From: an uncultured Cellvibrio sp.
Lineage (GTDB): Bacteria; Pseudomonadota; Gammaproteobacteria; Pseudomonadales; Cellvibrionaceae
Length of the DNA: 11,207 nt
Assembly: GCA_946482345.1 (NCBI GenBank)
Contig: CAMLRJ010000061.1
Location: forward strand, 1 to 11,207
Direction: 5' to 3'
In this document: positions 1 to 6,388 of the stretch, piece by piece
How positions within the stretch are numbered: the stretch's first letter is position 1
Layout of the letters: each line of letters opens with the position of its first letter
The notes under the pieces: generated by a model
Told to the model about the DNA's origin: nothing
Database searches by the model: none
Seen by the model: only the letters and a program-made list of their open reading frames with translations
Translations under genes and position numbers: made by a program

Positions 1-933
1 GACTTCACTATACTGAAAAAGGCCGAATACCCTTTTGCATCAGTCGCCTTGTCATTCATAGATAAAGAAAATAAAAATATTCTGATTGATTTGTCACAAT
101 ACAACAGTATTTCATTCAGCAGTAAATGCTCACCGGCCAACACTCTGACATTCGGGGTACTGACATTCGATGAAAAAGTCTCCATCCCCGGTGATTTTTT
201 AACTTACCGCGGCCCCGCTACTTTTTTTTCTTGCAACGAAAACTGGACTCAAATAGAGATAGATTTAACTCGGCTCGAAACACCGGATTGGTGGATTGAT
301 ATGTTCAAACTGGATTTGTCAGAACAGACTTACATATTAAATAAAGTTCCCAGAGTTGCATTTGGTACTACATTTCAAAGCCCGAGAGAAATAAACTCTG
401 AAGTTCAATTAGACGAAATCACTTTACATGGGCGCGATTGGCGCTATATGTATTTTTTGGGCGCATTTATGATTCTGCTCTGGGGTGCTTATGCCGTCTG
501 GTTTTTCAGACAGCATACTCGGGCGTTAATCAGCAATTTAAAAGATAAACTTCAACGGGATCGTCCATTGGTTGCTTATCAGCAACTCTCCCTTGAGCCT
601 CATCGCGATAAAGAGAAAGCCGCCATTTTGGGTTTCATGGGAACCGAGTATGCCAATGCAGATCTGGATCTGGATACCATGGTGTCCAGAATTGGCGTGA
701 GCCGAACCAAGATCAACGACATATTGAAATCCGAACTGGGTTTTACCTTTTCAACTTATCTGAATAAATTGCGGCTTACCGAAGCCGCTCGTCTGCTCGC
801 CGAAAAAGAAGACGCCAACGTTGCTGAAATCGCCTATTCGGTTGGCTACAAAAATGTCTCCTACTTCAACAAGCTATTTAAAGAAGAATATGGATGCACA
901 CCCAAAACCTTCAAAAGCCTTTATGACAAATAA
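1..933 (+). CDS. Membrane-anchored AraC-family transcriptional regulator (5' end missing)
   Basis: The reading frame is open from base 1, so the gene starts upstream of the window; the TTG at 49 has no convincing ribosome site and is probably internal. The 310 visible codons give three parts. Residues about 1-148 are beta-rich with many Trp and Phe (for example NWTQIEIDLTRLE and VQLDEITLHG), which resembles a jelly-roll ligand-binding region. Residues about 149-169 form one hydrophobic membrane segment (MYFLGAFMILLWGAYAVWFF), followed by basic RQHTR, so the C-terminus is cytoplasmic. Residues about 206-307 are a typical AraC double helix-turn-helix, with ISRT-like 'VSRTKINDILK', 'LRLTEAARLLAE' and the signature 'VAEIAYSVGYKNVSYFNKLFKEEYGCTP'. 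It probably senses a periplasmic ligand, perhaps a sugar, and activates nearby genes; that role is inferred from the neighbouring hydrolases. The AraC call is firm; the sensor fold is a guess. Confidence 0.9.
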   Translation, partial: DFTILKKAEYPFASVALSFIDKENKNILIDLSQYNSISFSSKCSPANTLTFGVLTFDEKVSIPGDFLTYRGPATFFSCNENWTQIEIDLTRLETPDWWIDMFKLDLSEQTYILNKVPRVAFGTTFQSPREINSEVQLDEITLHGRDWRYMYFLGAFMILLWGAYAVWFFRQHTRALISNLKDKLQRDRPLVAYQQLSLEPHRDKEKAAILGFMGTEYANADLDLDTMVSRIGVSRTKINDILKSELGFTFSTYLNKLRLTEAARLLAEKEDANVAEIAYSVGYKNVSYFNKLFKEEYGCTPKTFKSLYDK

Positions 934-1244
934 TGGTTATGGTTCAACAATAAAACTTAAACAAAAAATAATGAAACTTTCGGCATTCTGATAGCAATTT
1001 TAGGAAAAGCTATACCGGCGAAGCCATGCCCTCCATAACATTCTCTCAAAAATAATAAATGTTGTTTGGGCTTGCTAGTTAGTTTTGAGAATCCTGCTCC
1101 TGCCTGCCTTCTTGTTGTTTTGTACGACAGATCATCTGCCCCCTCATATTTTGTGACCAACTTCACTTTTTTATAAGAACCCATGAATTGTGCTTGGAAA
1201 AATATTTTTCATATATAAAATCAACTTTTACAAATAAAAATTAA
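934..1244. other. Gene-poor intergenic stretch
   Basis: These 311 bases lie between the AraC-type regulator and the 36-codon remnant. No convincing gene is seen. A minus-strand frame at 957-1184 (75 codons) exists but has no ribosome site and no recognisable domain. An 8-base inverted repeat, TCTCAAAA at 1044-1051 and TTTTGAGA at 1083-1090, is present but its arms are AT-rich and 31 bases apart. The last 60 bases are very AT-rich, with TATATAAAA at 1212-1220 that could serve as a -10 region for the downstream genes, although no well-spaced -35 box is clear. No intrinsic terminator follows the regulator gene. Confidence 0.6.
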
Positions 1245-1355
1245 ATGCTTGGTTATACCCGTTTTCCTACCGGTTTTGCTTCAAGAAAGTTGAGTGTGAT
1301 TGATCCAGAGCCTGCTCTGGTTGCCCGTATTAACGAATTGGAGTTTATAAAATGA
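1245..1355 (+). pseudogene. 36-codon orphan C-terminal tail coupled to the DUF1552 gene
   Basis: An ATG at 1245 opens a frame of 36 codons that ends in TGA at 1353-1355, overlapping the ATG (1352) of the next gene in the ATGA arrangement typical of translationally coupled operon genes. The peptide (ending PEPALVARINELEFIK) looks like normal coding sequence and like the tail of a larger protein, not a signal or leader peptide. There is no Shine-Dalgarno sequence before the ATG, only AT-rich sequence, and an in-frame TAA lies directly before it. The simplest reading is the 3' remnant of a gene whose body was deleted, keeping the junction to its former partner. A genuine small protein is the alternative. 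The parent family is not recognised. Confidence 0.4.
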
Positions 1356-2557
1356 GATATAAAAACTGCTTCGATAAAGAACGAAGAGATTTTCTGAAAG
1401 TGGTCAAACATGCCGGTATTTCTGCCGGCTTGTTACAGGCTTCCAGCTTGCTCGCCGGTGTTATGATGAGCCGTGTGACTGAAGCTCAGTCCGGTACGCC
1501 GACTAAACATTGCCTGATATTTTCGGGTGGTGGTTGTCATCCTGAATACTGGTTCCCCTCAGGTAATACTTTGCCCGTCCAATCGTCTTCACTGCAAAAT
1601 CATTACAGCAAGTTGGTGATGCTCAGGAACGCAACCCTGAGTCCCGGTGCAGGTCACGGCGGTATGTTTGCCAAGTTTGATAATGCCAGCTGGGGTCGAG
1701 ACAGTTTCGATGTGAATATGGGACGCACTATTGGTGCCAACTACCCGGTTAAATATTTGAATGTGGCAAACGTTCCAATTTCCAATTTGACTCGAGAAGG
1801 CCCAAGCGAAATCCCTTCCATTTCCAGCCCGCAAGCAGCGCTGGACGTGTTGTTCAGCGGTGGCAGTACACCAACCACAGGCGTTGCCCCGAGAAAATCA
1901 ATTGTTGATTTGCATTACCCGGCCATCAACAGTTTGAGAAACAAACTGGGTCAACATGAAAAAGAAAAATTGGACAGCCACTACTCGGCCATCCAGCAAA
2001 TTGAAGCTGCGATTGGTACGGGTAGTAGTGGTGGCGGCGGTAGCGGTTCATGTCCCCGACCTTCCAACAGTTCGGTGAGCGGCTTTGATGCTTTGGCAAA
2101 AATTCATACGGATATCATTGTGCTGGCGCTGAGCTGTAATTTGACTGCTTCAGTTTCAATTGCTTTTGGTGATGACACACACAACCACATTTTTGATGCA
2201 TTGGGTGGTCGAGCATCGCATTTGTCACACCACTTTAATCAAACGCTGTTCAATGAAGATATGGTGTACATGCAAGGCCTGACCAAAAACCTTCTGGATA
2301 AATTAAGTGCAGCAGGATTGATGAACTCAACCATTGTGACCCAGGTGTCTGATATGGGTGATCCGGATCAACACGGTAATTCCAATGTACCCATGTTGGT
2401 TGGTGGTGCAGGCATTTCCGGCGGGCGGGTGCTGGATGTTGGCGGTATGTCCCAGGTCAACTTGTACCAAACTATCGGTTTAAAGCTCAAGGCTGATCAA
2501 AGCCCAGGTGCAGCTGCTTACAGAAACTGGGGTGTTTCGCCTATTGCCGCTTTGTAA
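1352..2557 (+). CDS. Tat-exported DUF1552-family protein
   Basis: 401 residues. The N-terminus carries a Tat-type signal, ERRDFLK at residues 10-16 followed by a weakly hydrophobic stretch (about 17-40), with likely cleavage near TEA-QS (residue 45). The body matches the DUF1552 pattern: an N-terminal 'FSGGGCHPEYWFPSG' (residues 57-71), 'RKSIVD' followed by a helix with 'LGQHEKEKLDSHYSAIQQIE' (181-218), and a His-rich C-terminal half with 'GDDTHNHIFDALGG' and 'ASHLSHH' (273-294), then 'STIVTQVSDMGDPDQHG' and 'VPMLVGGAGISGGRV'. A Gly/Ser-rich segment (223-233) separates the two halves. Biochemical function of this family is not established; the clustered His and Asp residues would suit metal binding, which is inference. 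GGAG at 1340-1343 lies 8 bases before the ATG, supporting this start. A strong terminator follows at 2586, so the gene closes its transcription unit. Confidence 0.85.
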   Translation: MRYKNCFDKERRDFLKVVKHAGISAGLLQASSLLAGVMMSRVTEAQSGTPTKHCLIFSGGGCHPEYWFPSGNTLPVQSSSLQNHYSKLVMLRNATLSPGAGHGGMFAKFDNASWGRDSFDVNMGRTIGANYPVKYLNVANVPISNLTREGPSEIPSISSPQAALDVLFSGGSTPTTGVAPRKSIVDLHYPAINSLRNKLGQHEKEKLDSHYSAIQQIEAAIGTGSSGGGGSGSCPRPSNSSVSGFDALAKIHTDIIVLALSCNLTASVSIAFGDDTHNHIFDALGGRASHLSHHFNQTLFNEDMVYMQGLTKNLLDKLSAAGLMNSTIVTQVSDMGDPDQHGNSNVPMLVGGAGISGGRVLDVGGMSQVNLYQTIGLKLKADQSPGAAAYRNWGVSPIAAL

Positions 2558-2585
2558 AAATGCAGTAAGTGAAATCCATAAAAAC

Positions 2586-2626
2586 AGCAGGTTAATTGAA
2601 GGTGACATTAATTAACCTGCTTTTTT
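2586..2626 (+). terminator. Intrinsic terminator after the DUF1552 gene
   Basis: AGCAGGTTAATT at 2586-2597 and AATTAACCTGCT at 2610-2621 form a perfect 12-base-pair stem with a 12-base loop, directly followed by a run of T to 2626. It lies 28 bases after the DUF1552 stop codon. The minus strand lacks a matching T run, so it acts mainly on plus-strand transcription. Confidence 0.93.
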
Positions 2627-2861
2627 GTAACCTTCATAACAAGCCAAAACCCTATTGCTATTCAACTAAAATCAAAAAAACTTCAACTTTTTGTAAATTG
2701 ATAAAGATTTTCGCTCAAGGGTTAACCGTTTTATTCTGTTTTTAGCAAACTCTCCTTGATTTCACCTCTCCCGCCGTCCCTCACCTTGGAGGAACCAGAT
2801 TGGTACGTGCGGGTTTTTTATTCTGAACCGATCAAGAAAACAATAAGCTATTAATGACGGA
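2627..2861 (+). other. Leader region before the hotdog-fold gene
   Basis: Together with the terminator of the preceding gene this makes about 304 bases without a protein gene. It contains AT-rich sequence to about 2720, possible but unconvincing promoter elements (TTGTAA at 2691, TTGATA at 2698), a pyrimidine-rich tract at 2750-2772, and the branched terminator-like element at 2770-2819. The purine motif GGAGGA at 2788-2793 sits inside that element and could also pair with the upstream CCTCT tract, giving an alternative fold. No tRNA or known riboswitch class is recognised. Confidence 0.4.
2770..2819 (+). terminator. Branched terminator-like structure upstream of the hotdog gene
   Basis: CCCGCCGT at 2770-2777 pairs with ACG-T-GCGGG at 2805-2813 (8 pairs with one bulged T), followed by six T at 2814-2819. 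The enclosed 27 bases can fold into two small hairpins, CCTC/GAGG (2779-2782 with 2789-2792) and ACCA/TGGT (2795-2798 with 2801-2804), so the whole resembles a three-way junction closed by a GC stem. No complete gene lies between the previous terminator and this one, so it would end either a short untranslated RNA or a leader of the hotdog gene that starts 43 bases later. The structure is read by eye and its energy was not computed. Confidence 0.5.
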
Positions 2862-3329
2862 ATGAAACCTATGAACCCAGCTCAAAAAATTGTAGATACT
2901 CACCTTTTAAAAACATTTTTTCATATCAATTTAATTGAACAAGGTACGGGGAAAGTCACCTTGAAACTCACCAGCAAGGGTATGGCTGAGGGACAATTGG
3001 CAATCCTGGGATGTATTTTTGATTATGCCGCACGAATTGCCGGATATAAGACACTGGAACAATCTTTCATATCCGAGTGTGAAATAAATGTCCACCATGA
3101 ATTGCAAGTGGATAACCTCACTGTCAATGCAAGTATCGTTTCCGCAAGTAAACAGTACGCAACTTATCACTGTGAAATTTACAGCATCAATCCATCATCA
3201 AATCTGTTGTTAGCCGAATCCCAGGGGACTTTACAACGAGTCGCTTTACAAAAAATGGCATTGCAAACAGTTCATTTACTAAAAGCCCCGGAAAAAAATG
3301 CAAACCCAACACTGGCCCGTGTTGTGTAA
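2862..3329 (+). CDS. Hotdog-fold protein, PaaI-like thioesterase
   Basis: 155 residues, the usual length for a single hotdog domain, with no signal peptide, so it is cytoplasmic. The order is that of the PaaI/YbgC-like superfamily: a first beta strand 'GTGKVTLKLTSKG' (28-40), the central helix 'GQLAILGCIFDYAARIAGY' (44-62), then strands 'SECEINVHHEL' (71-81), 'DNLTVNASIVSAS' (84-96), 'YATYHCEIYS' (99-108) and 'LLLAESQGTLQRV' (115-127). Asp54 in the central helix sits where PaaI-type enzymes carry a catalytic acid, but the common HGG before the helix is EGQ here, so activity is less certain. The expected role is hydrolysis of an acyl-CoA or related thioester; the substrate is unknown. The ribosome site before 2862 is weak, and the ATG at 2871 is a possible alternative start. 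It stands alone, with no clear link to the hydrolases. Confidence 0.7.
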   Translation: MKPMNPAQKIVDTHLLKTFFHINLIEQGTGKVTLKLTSKGMAEGQLAILGCIFDYAARIAGYKTLEQSFISECEINVHHELQVDNLTVNASIVSASKQYATYHCEIYSINPSSNLLLAESQGTLQRVALQKMALQTVHLLKAPEKNANPTLARVV

Positions 3330-3392
3330 TAAATCCTGATGTAAAAACATAACAATAATTAAAGGACGATTGCTGTTCCACTTGATAGTCGA

Positions 3393-3409
3393 AGATTTAT
3401 CAGAAATCT
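3393..3409. repeat. Short inverted repeat in the upstream region of the first GH5 gene
   Basis: AGATTT and AAATCT form a perfect 6-base inverted repeat with a 5-base spacer (ATCAG), centred about 40 bases before the GH5 start codon. It could be an operator half-site pair or a small hairpin in the 5' leader. The arms are AT-rich and could occur by chance. No promoter with good -35 and -10 boxes and spacing could be assigned in 3330-3440. Confidence 0.25.
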
Positions 3410-3440
3410 GTAATCAACCATAAACAATAAGTGAGGATTT

Positions 3441-4817
3441 ATGAAAAATAATATATTCAAATACCTGTCTTTACTCTTGATTTTGTTATCTGCAATTGCC
3501 ACAACCCAAGCACAAACCTGTACCGCAACTGCAGTGACGCCTTACATAAAAATTGCAGGCGCCTGGAATAATGTCTCCAGTGCCACTATTAGCTCAGGAA
3601 ACCAAATAGTGTTTGGCCCACATCCAACTCGCGGTGGCTCCTGGTCATGGAGTGGTTGCGGAACCTCCGGTAGTTCACGCGAACAAACTGTGTCACCAAC
3701 AGCGAGCTGCACCGCCACAGCCGTTTACACAAACACTTGCGGCGCTAAAACCACACGCACATTTACCATTAGTGTTTCAGGTATGCGAAATATCACCAGC
3801 CTGAATTTATCAAAAGAGATGTCACCCGGTTGGAATCTTGGCAACACTCTCGAAGCTATAGGTGGCGAGACAAACTGGGGAAATCCGAAAGCGTCCCAAA
3901 CACTGATGAATTCAGTTAAAGCCGCAGGCTTTAAATCCATTCGTATTCCTGTTTCATGGAAACAGTATGCAGACGCTAACGATAACATCAGTGCCAGCTG
4001 GATGGCACGTGTGACTGAAGTGGTAAATTACGCACGAAATGCAGGTTTGTATGTGATGATCAACATTCACTGGGATGGTGGCTGGATGCAGCCAACTTAT
4101 GCACAACAATCCATGGTCAATGCACGCATCACAAAATTCTGGACACAAATCGCCAATAATTTTAAAAACTATGATGATTATTTATTATTTGCTGGCACTA
4201 ATGAAGTATTAAAAGATGGCGATTACGGTACGCCAACCGTTGAATATTACACGGTGCAAAATAGTTTCAACCAAACTTTCGTAAATGCAGTGCGTGCTAC
4301 TGGTGGTAACAATGCTTCACGTCATTTGGTGGTGCAAGGCTTCAATACCAATATTGATCACACTGTAAATTTTTTCAGAAAACCAACTGATTCAGCGTCC
4401 AATCGTTTAATGGTTGAAGTTCATTACTATGATCCTTACAACTTTACGCTGAATGATAATGATACGATTTGGCAATGGGGCAATATTGCGACCAATTCGG
4501 CCGCTACTGAAACCTGGGCTAATGAACCTTTTGCAGATGCACAAATGCAAAAAATGAAAACCAAATTTATTGATGCAGGTATGGGCGTAATTCTTGGCGA
4601 GTATGCTGCAACATCGCGATTGAATATATCCGGCGCCGAGCGATATCGCACTTATTGGAATCAATACATCACCAGAGCGGCTTATACACGGGGAATAGTG
4701 CCTATGTATTGGGATATTGGTGCCACAGGCGATAACACAACAGGTTTATTTAATCGCAATACAGGCGCCCAGGTTTATCCGAATCTAATCAGCACAATTG
4801 TAAATGCTGCACGGTAA
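3441..4817 (+). CDS. Secreted GH5 endo-beta-1,4-glycanase with N-terminal Cys-rich module
   Basis: 458 residues. A Sec signal peptide covers 1-24 (MKNN, hydrophobic core, TQA-QT). Residues about 25-113 form a separate small beta-rich module with Cys27, Cys73, Cys90 and Cys100 and a GGSWSWSGCG motif, probably Ig-like. Residues about 120-458 are a complete GH5 barrel: GWNLGNTLEA (130-139), WGNP, IRIPVSW (167-173), NIHWDGGW (208-215), acid/base Glu255 in TNE, VEVHYYDPYNF (325-335), nucleophile Glu387 in ILGEYAA, and MYWDIG (422-427). The motifs are closest to GH5 subfamily 4 and related cellulases and xyloglucanases, but the subfamily is not certain. It should cut a beta-1,4-glucan-type backbone outside the cell. 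GAGG at 3433-3436 supports the start. The residue after the acid/base Glu is Val where Pro is usual. It is the first gene of the hydrolase cluster. Confidence 0.93.
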   Translation: MKNNIFKYLSLLLILLSAIATTQAQTCTATAVTPYIKIAGAWNNVSSATISSGNQIVFGPHPTRGGSWSWSGCGTSGSSREQTVSPTASCTATAVYTNTCGAKTTRTFTISVSGMRNITSLNLSKEMSPGWNLGNTLEAIGGETNWGNPKASQTLMNSVKAAGFKSIRIPVSWKQYADANDNISASWMARVTEVVNYARNAGLYVMINIHWDGGWMQPTYAQQSMVNARITKFWTQIANNFKNYDDYLLFAGTNEVLKDGDYGTPTVEYYTVQNSFNQTFVNAVRATGGNNASRHLVVQGFNTNIDHTVNFFRKPTDSASNRLMVEVHYYDPYNFTLNDNDTIWQWGNIATNSAATETWANEPFADAQMQKMKTKFIDAGMGVILGEYAATSRLNISGAERYRTYWNQYITRAAYTRGIVPMYWDIGATGDNTTGLFNRNTGAQVYPNLISTIVNAAR

Positions 4818-4882
4818 TTACATTAACCATGAAAATAAAAAGAAAAAACAAAAATTAACGACAAAAATTTTTAAACCGGAAT

Positions 4883-4910
4883 ATGTTGTGGTCTAATCAG
4901 GCCACAACAT
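4883..4910 (+). other. Hairpin between the two GH5 genes
   Basis: ATGTTGTGG at 4883-4891 and CCACAACAT at 4902-4910 form a perfect 9-base-pair stem, extended inward by one G-T wobble and two further pairs to a tetraloop AATC. It lies about 65 bases after the first GH5 stop. No T run follows on the plus strand (TTAAAATC), so it is not a standard intrinsic terminator. It may protect the upstream mRNA end from exonuclease, act as a weak or factor-assisted terminator, or be a protein-binding palindrome. Confidence 0.6.
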
Positions 4911-4955
4911 TAAAATCAAAACAAAAAAATAATGCGTTCAAATATAAATCGAAGT

Positions 4956-4960
4956 GAGAG
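4956..4960 (+). promoter_or_regulatory. Ribosome binding site fixing the start of the second GH5 gene
   Basis: GAGAG lies 5 bases before the ATG at 4966. An in-frame GTG at 4954 is also possible but would overlap this site and place four extra residues before a clean lipoprotein signal peptide, so the ATG is preferred. Confidence 0.6.
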
Positions 4961-4965
4961 TCAAT

Positions 4966-6318
4966 ATGAAACTAATCAATACATTAATATTTTTCGGAGC
5001 TGTGTCATTAATTACAGCATGCGGCAGTGGCGGCGGTTCCAACGGCGGTGGATCTGTTTCCAGTCGAATCAGCTCATCAACTGTTGTATCCAGTTCATTA
5101 GCTGTTGTATCCAGCTCATCAATTTCTTCTTCTCTATCTTCCAGTTCCCAATCAGTCAGCACATCCAGCTCAGGTCAGACAAATGGCTTTCCGAATTACA
5201 ATACCAGTCCACTTGCTGCAGATATGACGGGTATGGAAAGTAATGCAGTTCAATTGGCGGCAAAAATGTCATTGGGATGGAATATCGGAAATACGCTGGA
5301 AGCCACGGGAGGAAAAAGTGAAACCTATTGGGGCAATCCAAAAATCACTGAAGATTATGTCAAGTTTGTAAAACAATCCGGCTTCAATGCCATTCGTTTA
5401 CCTGTTTCCTGGAATCAGTATGCGGATCAAACTACTGCTCAAATTGAAATTGAGTGGTTAAACCGCGTTAAGGAGGTCGTGAAATATTGTGTTGATAATG
5501 ATATTTACGTGGTTGTAAATATTCATTGGGATGGTGGCTGGTTGGAAAATAATGTCACCACTGCAAAACAAGCAGAAAATAATTTAAAACAAAAAGCCTT
5601 CTGGGAACAAATTGCCACTCACTTGCGTGACTTCGATGAACATTTAATGTTTGCCAGCGCCAATGAACCTAATGTCAGTGCATCCGATGGCTCGACAAGC
5701 AATTCTGAAAAAATTGCAAGAATGAATGTTTTAATGTCCTATCATCAAACCTTTATCGATGCAGTGCGTTCGACTGGCGGAAAAAATGCTTATCGGGTAT
5801 TAATTGTGCAAGGCCCCAATACAGATATTGAATTAACCAATCAACTCATGACACAAATGCCTGTTGATACAACGCCTAATCGTTTAATGGCCGAAATACA
5901 CTTCTACTCGCCGTGGAATTTCACAGGAATGACCAAAGATGAATCCTGGGGCAACCAATTCTATTATTGGGGTAAAGATTTCCATTCAACCACCGACACA
6001 GCACACAACCCAACCTGGGGTGAAGAAGAAAAGGTTGATGAATTGCTGGGTTTAATGAAAACCCAATTTGTTGATAAAGGAATCCCTTTAATTGTTGGCG
6101 AGTTTGGCTCACAACGCCGCGATAATTTAACCGGTGATGCATTAGCACTACACCTTGCATCCAGAGCCTATTATTTTAAATACGTTACACAAAAATCTAT
6201 AGCGAATGGTCTGATTCCATTTTATTGGGATACAGGTACTGCCTTGAGTAGAAGTTCCAACACTGTATTGGAACAACAAACATTGGATGCGTTGCTTGAA
6301 GGCGCAGGAAAAAAATAG
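4966..6318 (+). CDS. GH5 endo-beta-1,4-glycanase, lipoprotein on a poly-Ser linker
   Basis: 450 residues from the ATG at 4966. The N-terminus MKLINTLIFFGAVSLITAC is a lipoprotein signal with Cys19 as the lipidated residue; Gly at +2 means no inner-membrane retention signal, so outer-membrane anchoring is expected. A Gly-rich stretch (20-30) and a Ser-rich linker (about 31-70) tether the catalytic domain. Residues about 95-450 are a GH5 barrel: GWNIGNTLEA (104-113), IRLPVSW (143-149), NIHWDGGW (185-192), acid/base Glu234 in ANEP, AEIHFYSPWNF (309-319), nucleophile Glu379 in IVGEFGS, and FYWDTG. It is clearly a paralogue of the preceding GH5 enzyme but diverged, with an insertion after the acid/base (about 236-250). 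It likely cleaves backbone chains at the cell surface, next to the uptake machinery. A REP-like palindrome follows 8 bases after the stop. Confidence 0.92.
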   Translation: MKLINTLIFFGAVSLITACGSGGGSNGGGSVSSRISSSTVVSSSLAVVSSSSISSSLSSSSQSVSTSSSGQTNGFPNYNTSPLAADMTGMESNAVQLAAKMSLGWNIGNTLEATGGKSETYWGNPKITEDYVKFVKQSGFNAIRLPVSWNQYADQTTAQIEIEWLNRVKEVVKYCVDNDIYVVVNIHWDGGWLENNVTTAKQAENNLKQKAFWEQIATHLRDFDEHLMFASANEPNVSASDGSTSNSEKIARMNVLMSYHQTFIDAVRSTGGKNAYRVLIVQGPNTDIELTNQLMTQMPVDTTPNRLMAEIHFYSPWNFTGMTKDESWGNQFYYWGKDFHSTTDTAHNPTWGEEEKVDELLGLMKTQFVDKGIPLIVGEFGSQRRDNLTGDALALHLASRAYYFKYVTQKSIANGLIPFYWDTGTALSRSSNTVLEQQTLDALLEGAGKK

Positions 6319-6326
6319 ATAAAAAA

Positions 6327-6355
6327 CTGGCTCCCTGCTTGCGCAGGGATGACGA
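6327..6355 (+). repeat. REP-like palindrome A
   Basis: A 29-base unit beginning CTGG and ending GATGACGA, with core stem TCCCTGC (6332-6338), loop TTGC and GCAGGGA (6343-6349). It matches 27 of 29 positions with the reverse complement of the unit at 7998-8026. No T run follows, so it is not a terminator. It lies between the second GH5 gene and the GH39 gene and would form an intercistronic hairpin in a shared transcript. Confidence 0.8.
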
Positions 6356-6379
6356 AAATCGATAATGATTAAAAACGAC

Positions 6380-6383
6380 AGGA
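6380..6383 (+). promoter_or_regulatory. Ribosome binding site fixing the GH39 start
   Basis: AGGA lies 5 bases before the ATG at 6389. The in-frame ATG at 6365 has no ribosome site and would add eight polar or charged residues before the signal peptide, so 6389 is chosen. Confidence 0.7.
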
Positions 6384-6388
6384 ACATT

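Noticed and set aside
957..1184. Minus-strand frame of 75 codons in the gene-poor stretch
   Set aside because: No ribosome site, no recognisable domain, and it ends in a low-information tail; the region is also AT-rich and could be eroded sequence.
2770..2819. Integron attC-like site or tRNA-like fold
   Set aside because: No core sites, no integrase gene, and no tRNA arms or anticodon; the T run fits a terminator better.
2800..2826. Possible eight-codon leader peptide (TTG start) after GGAGGA within the branched terminator-like element
   Set aside because: Very short, non-standard start, no run of regulatory codons; the purine motif is better explained as part of the stem structure.
4938..5162. 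Minus-strand acidic frame opposite the Ser-rich linker
   Set aside because: It is the antisense reading of the poly-Ser codons and upstream leader; low-complexity Glu/Asp/Leu composition is expected from that.
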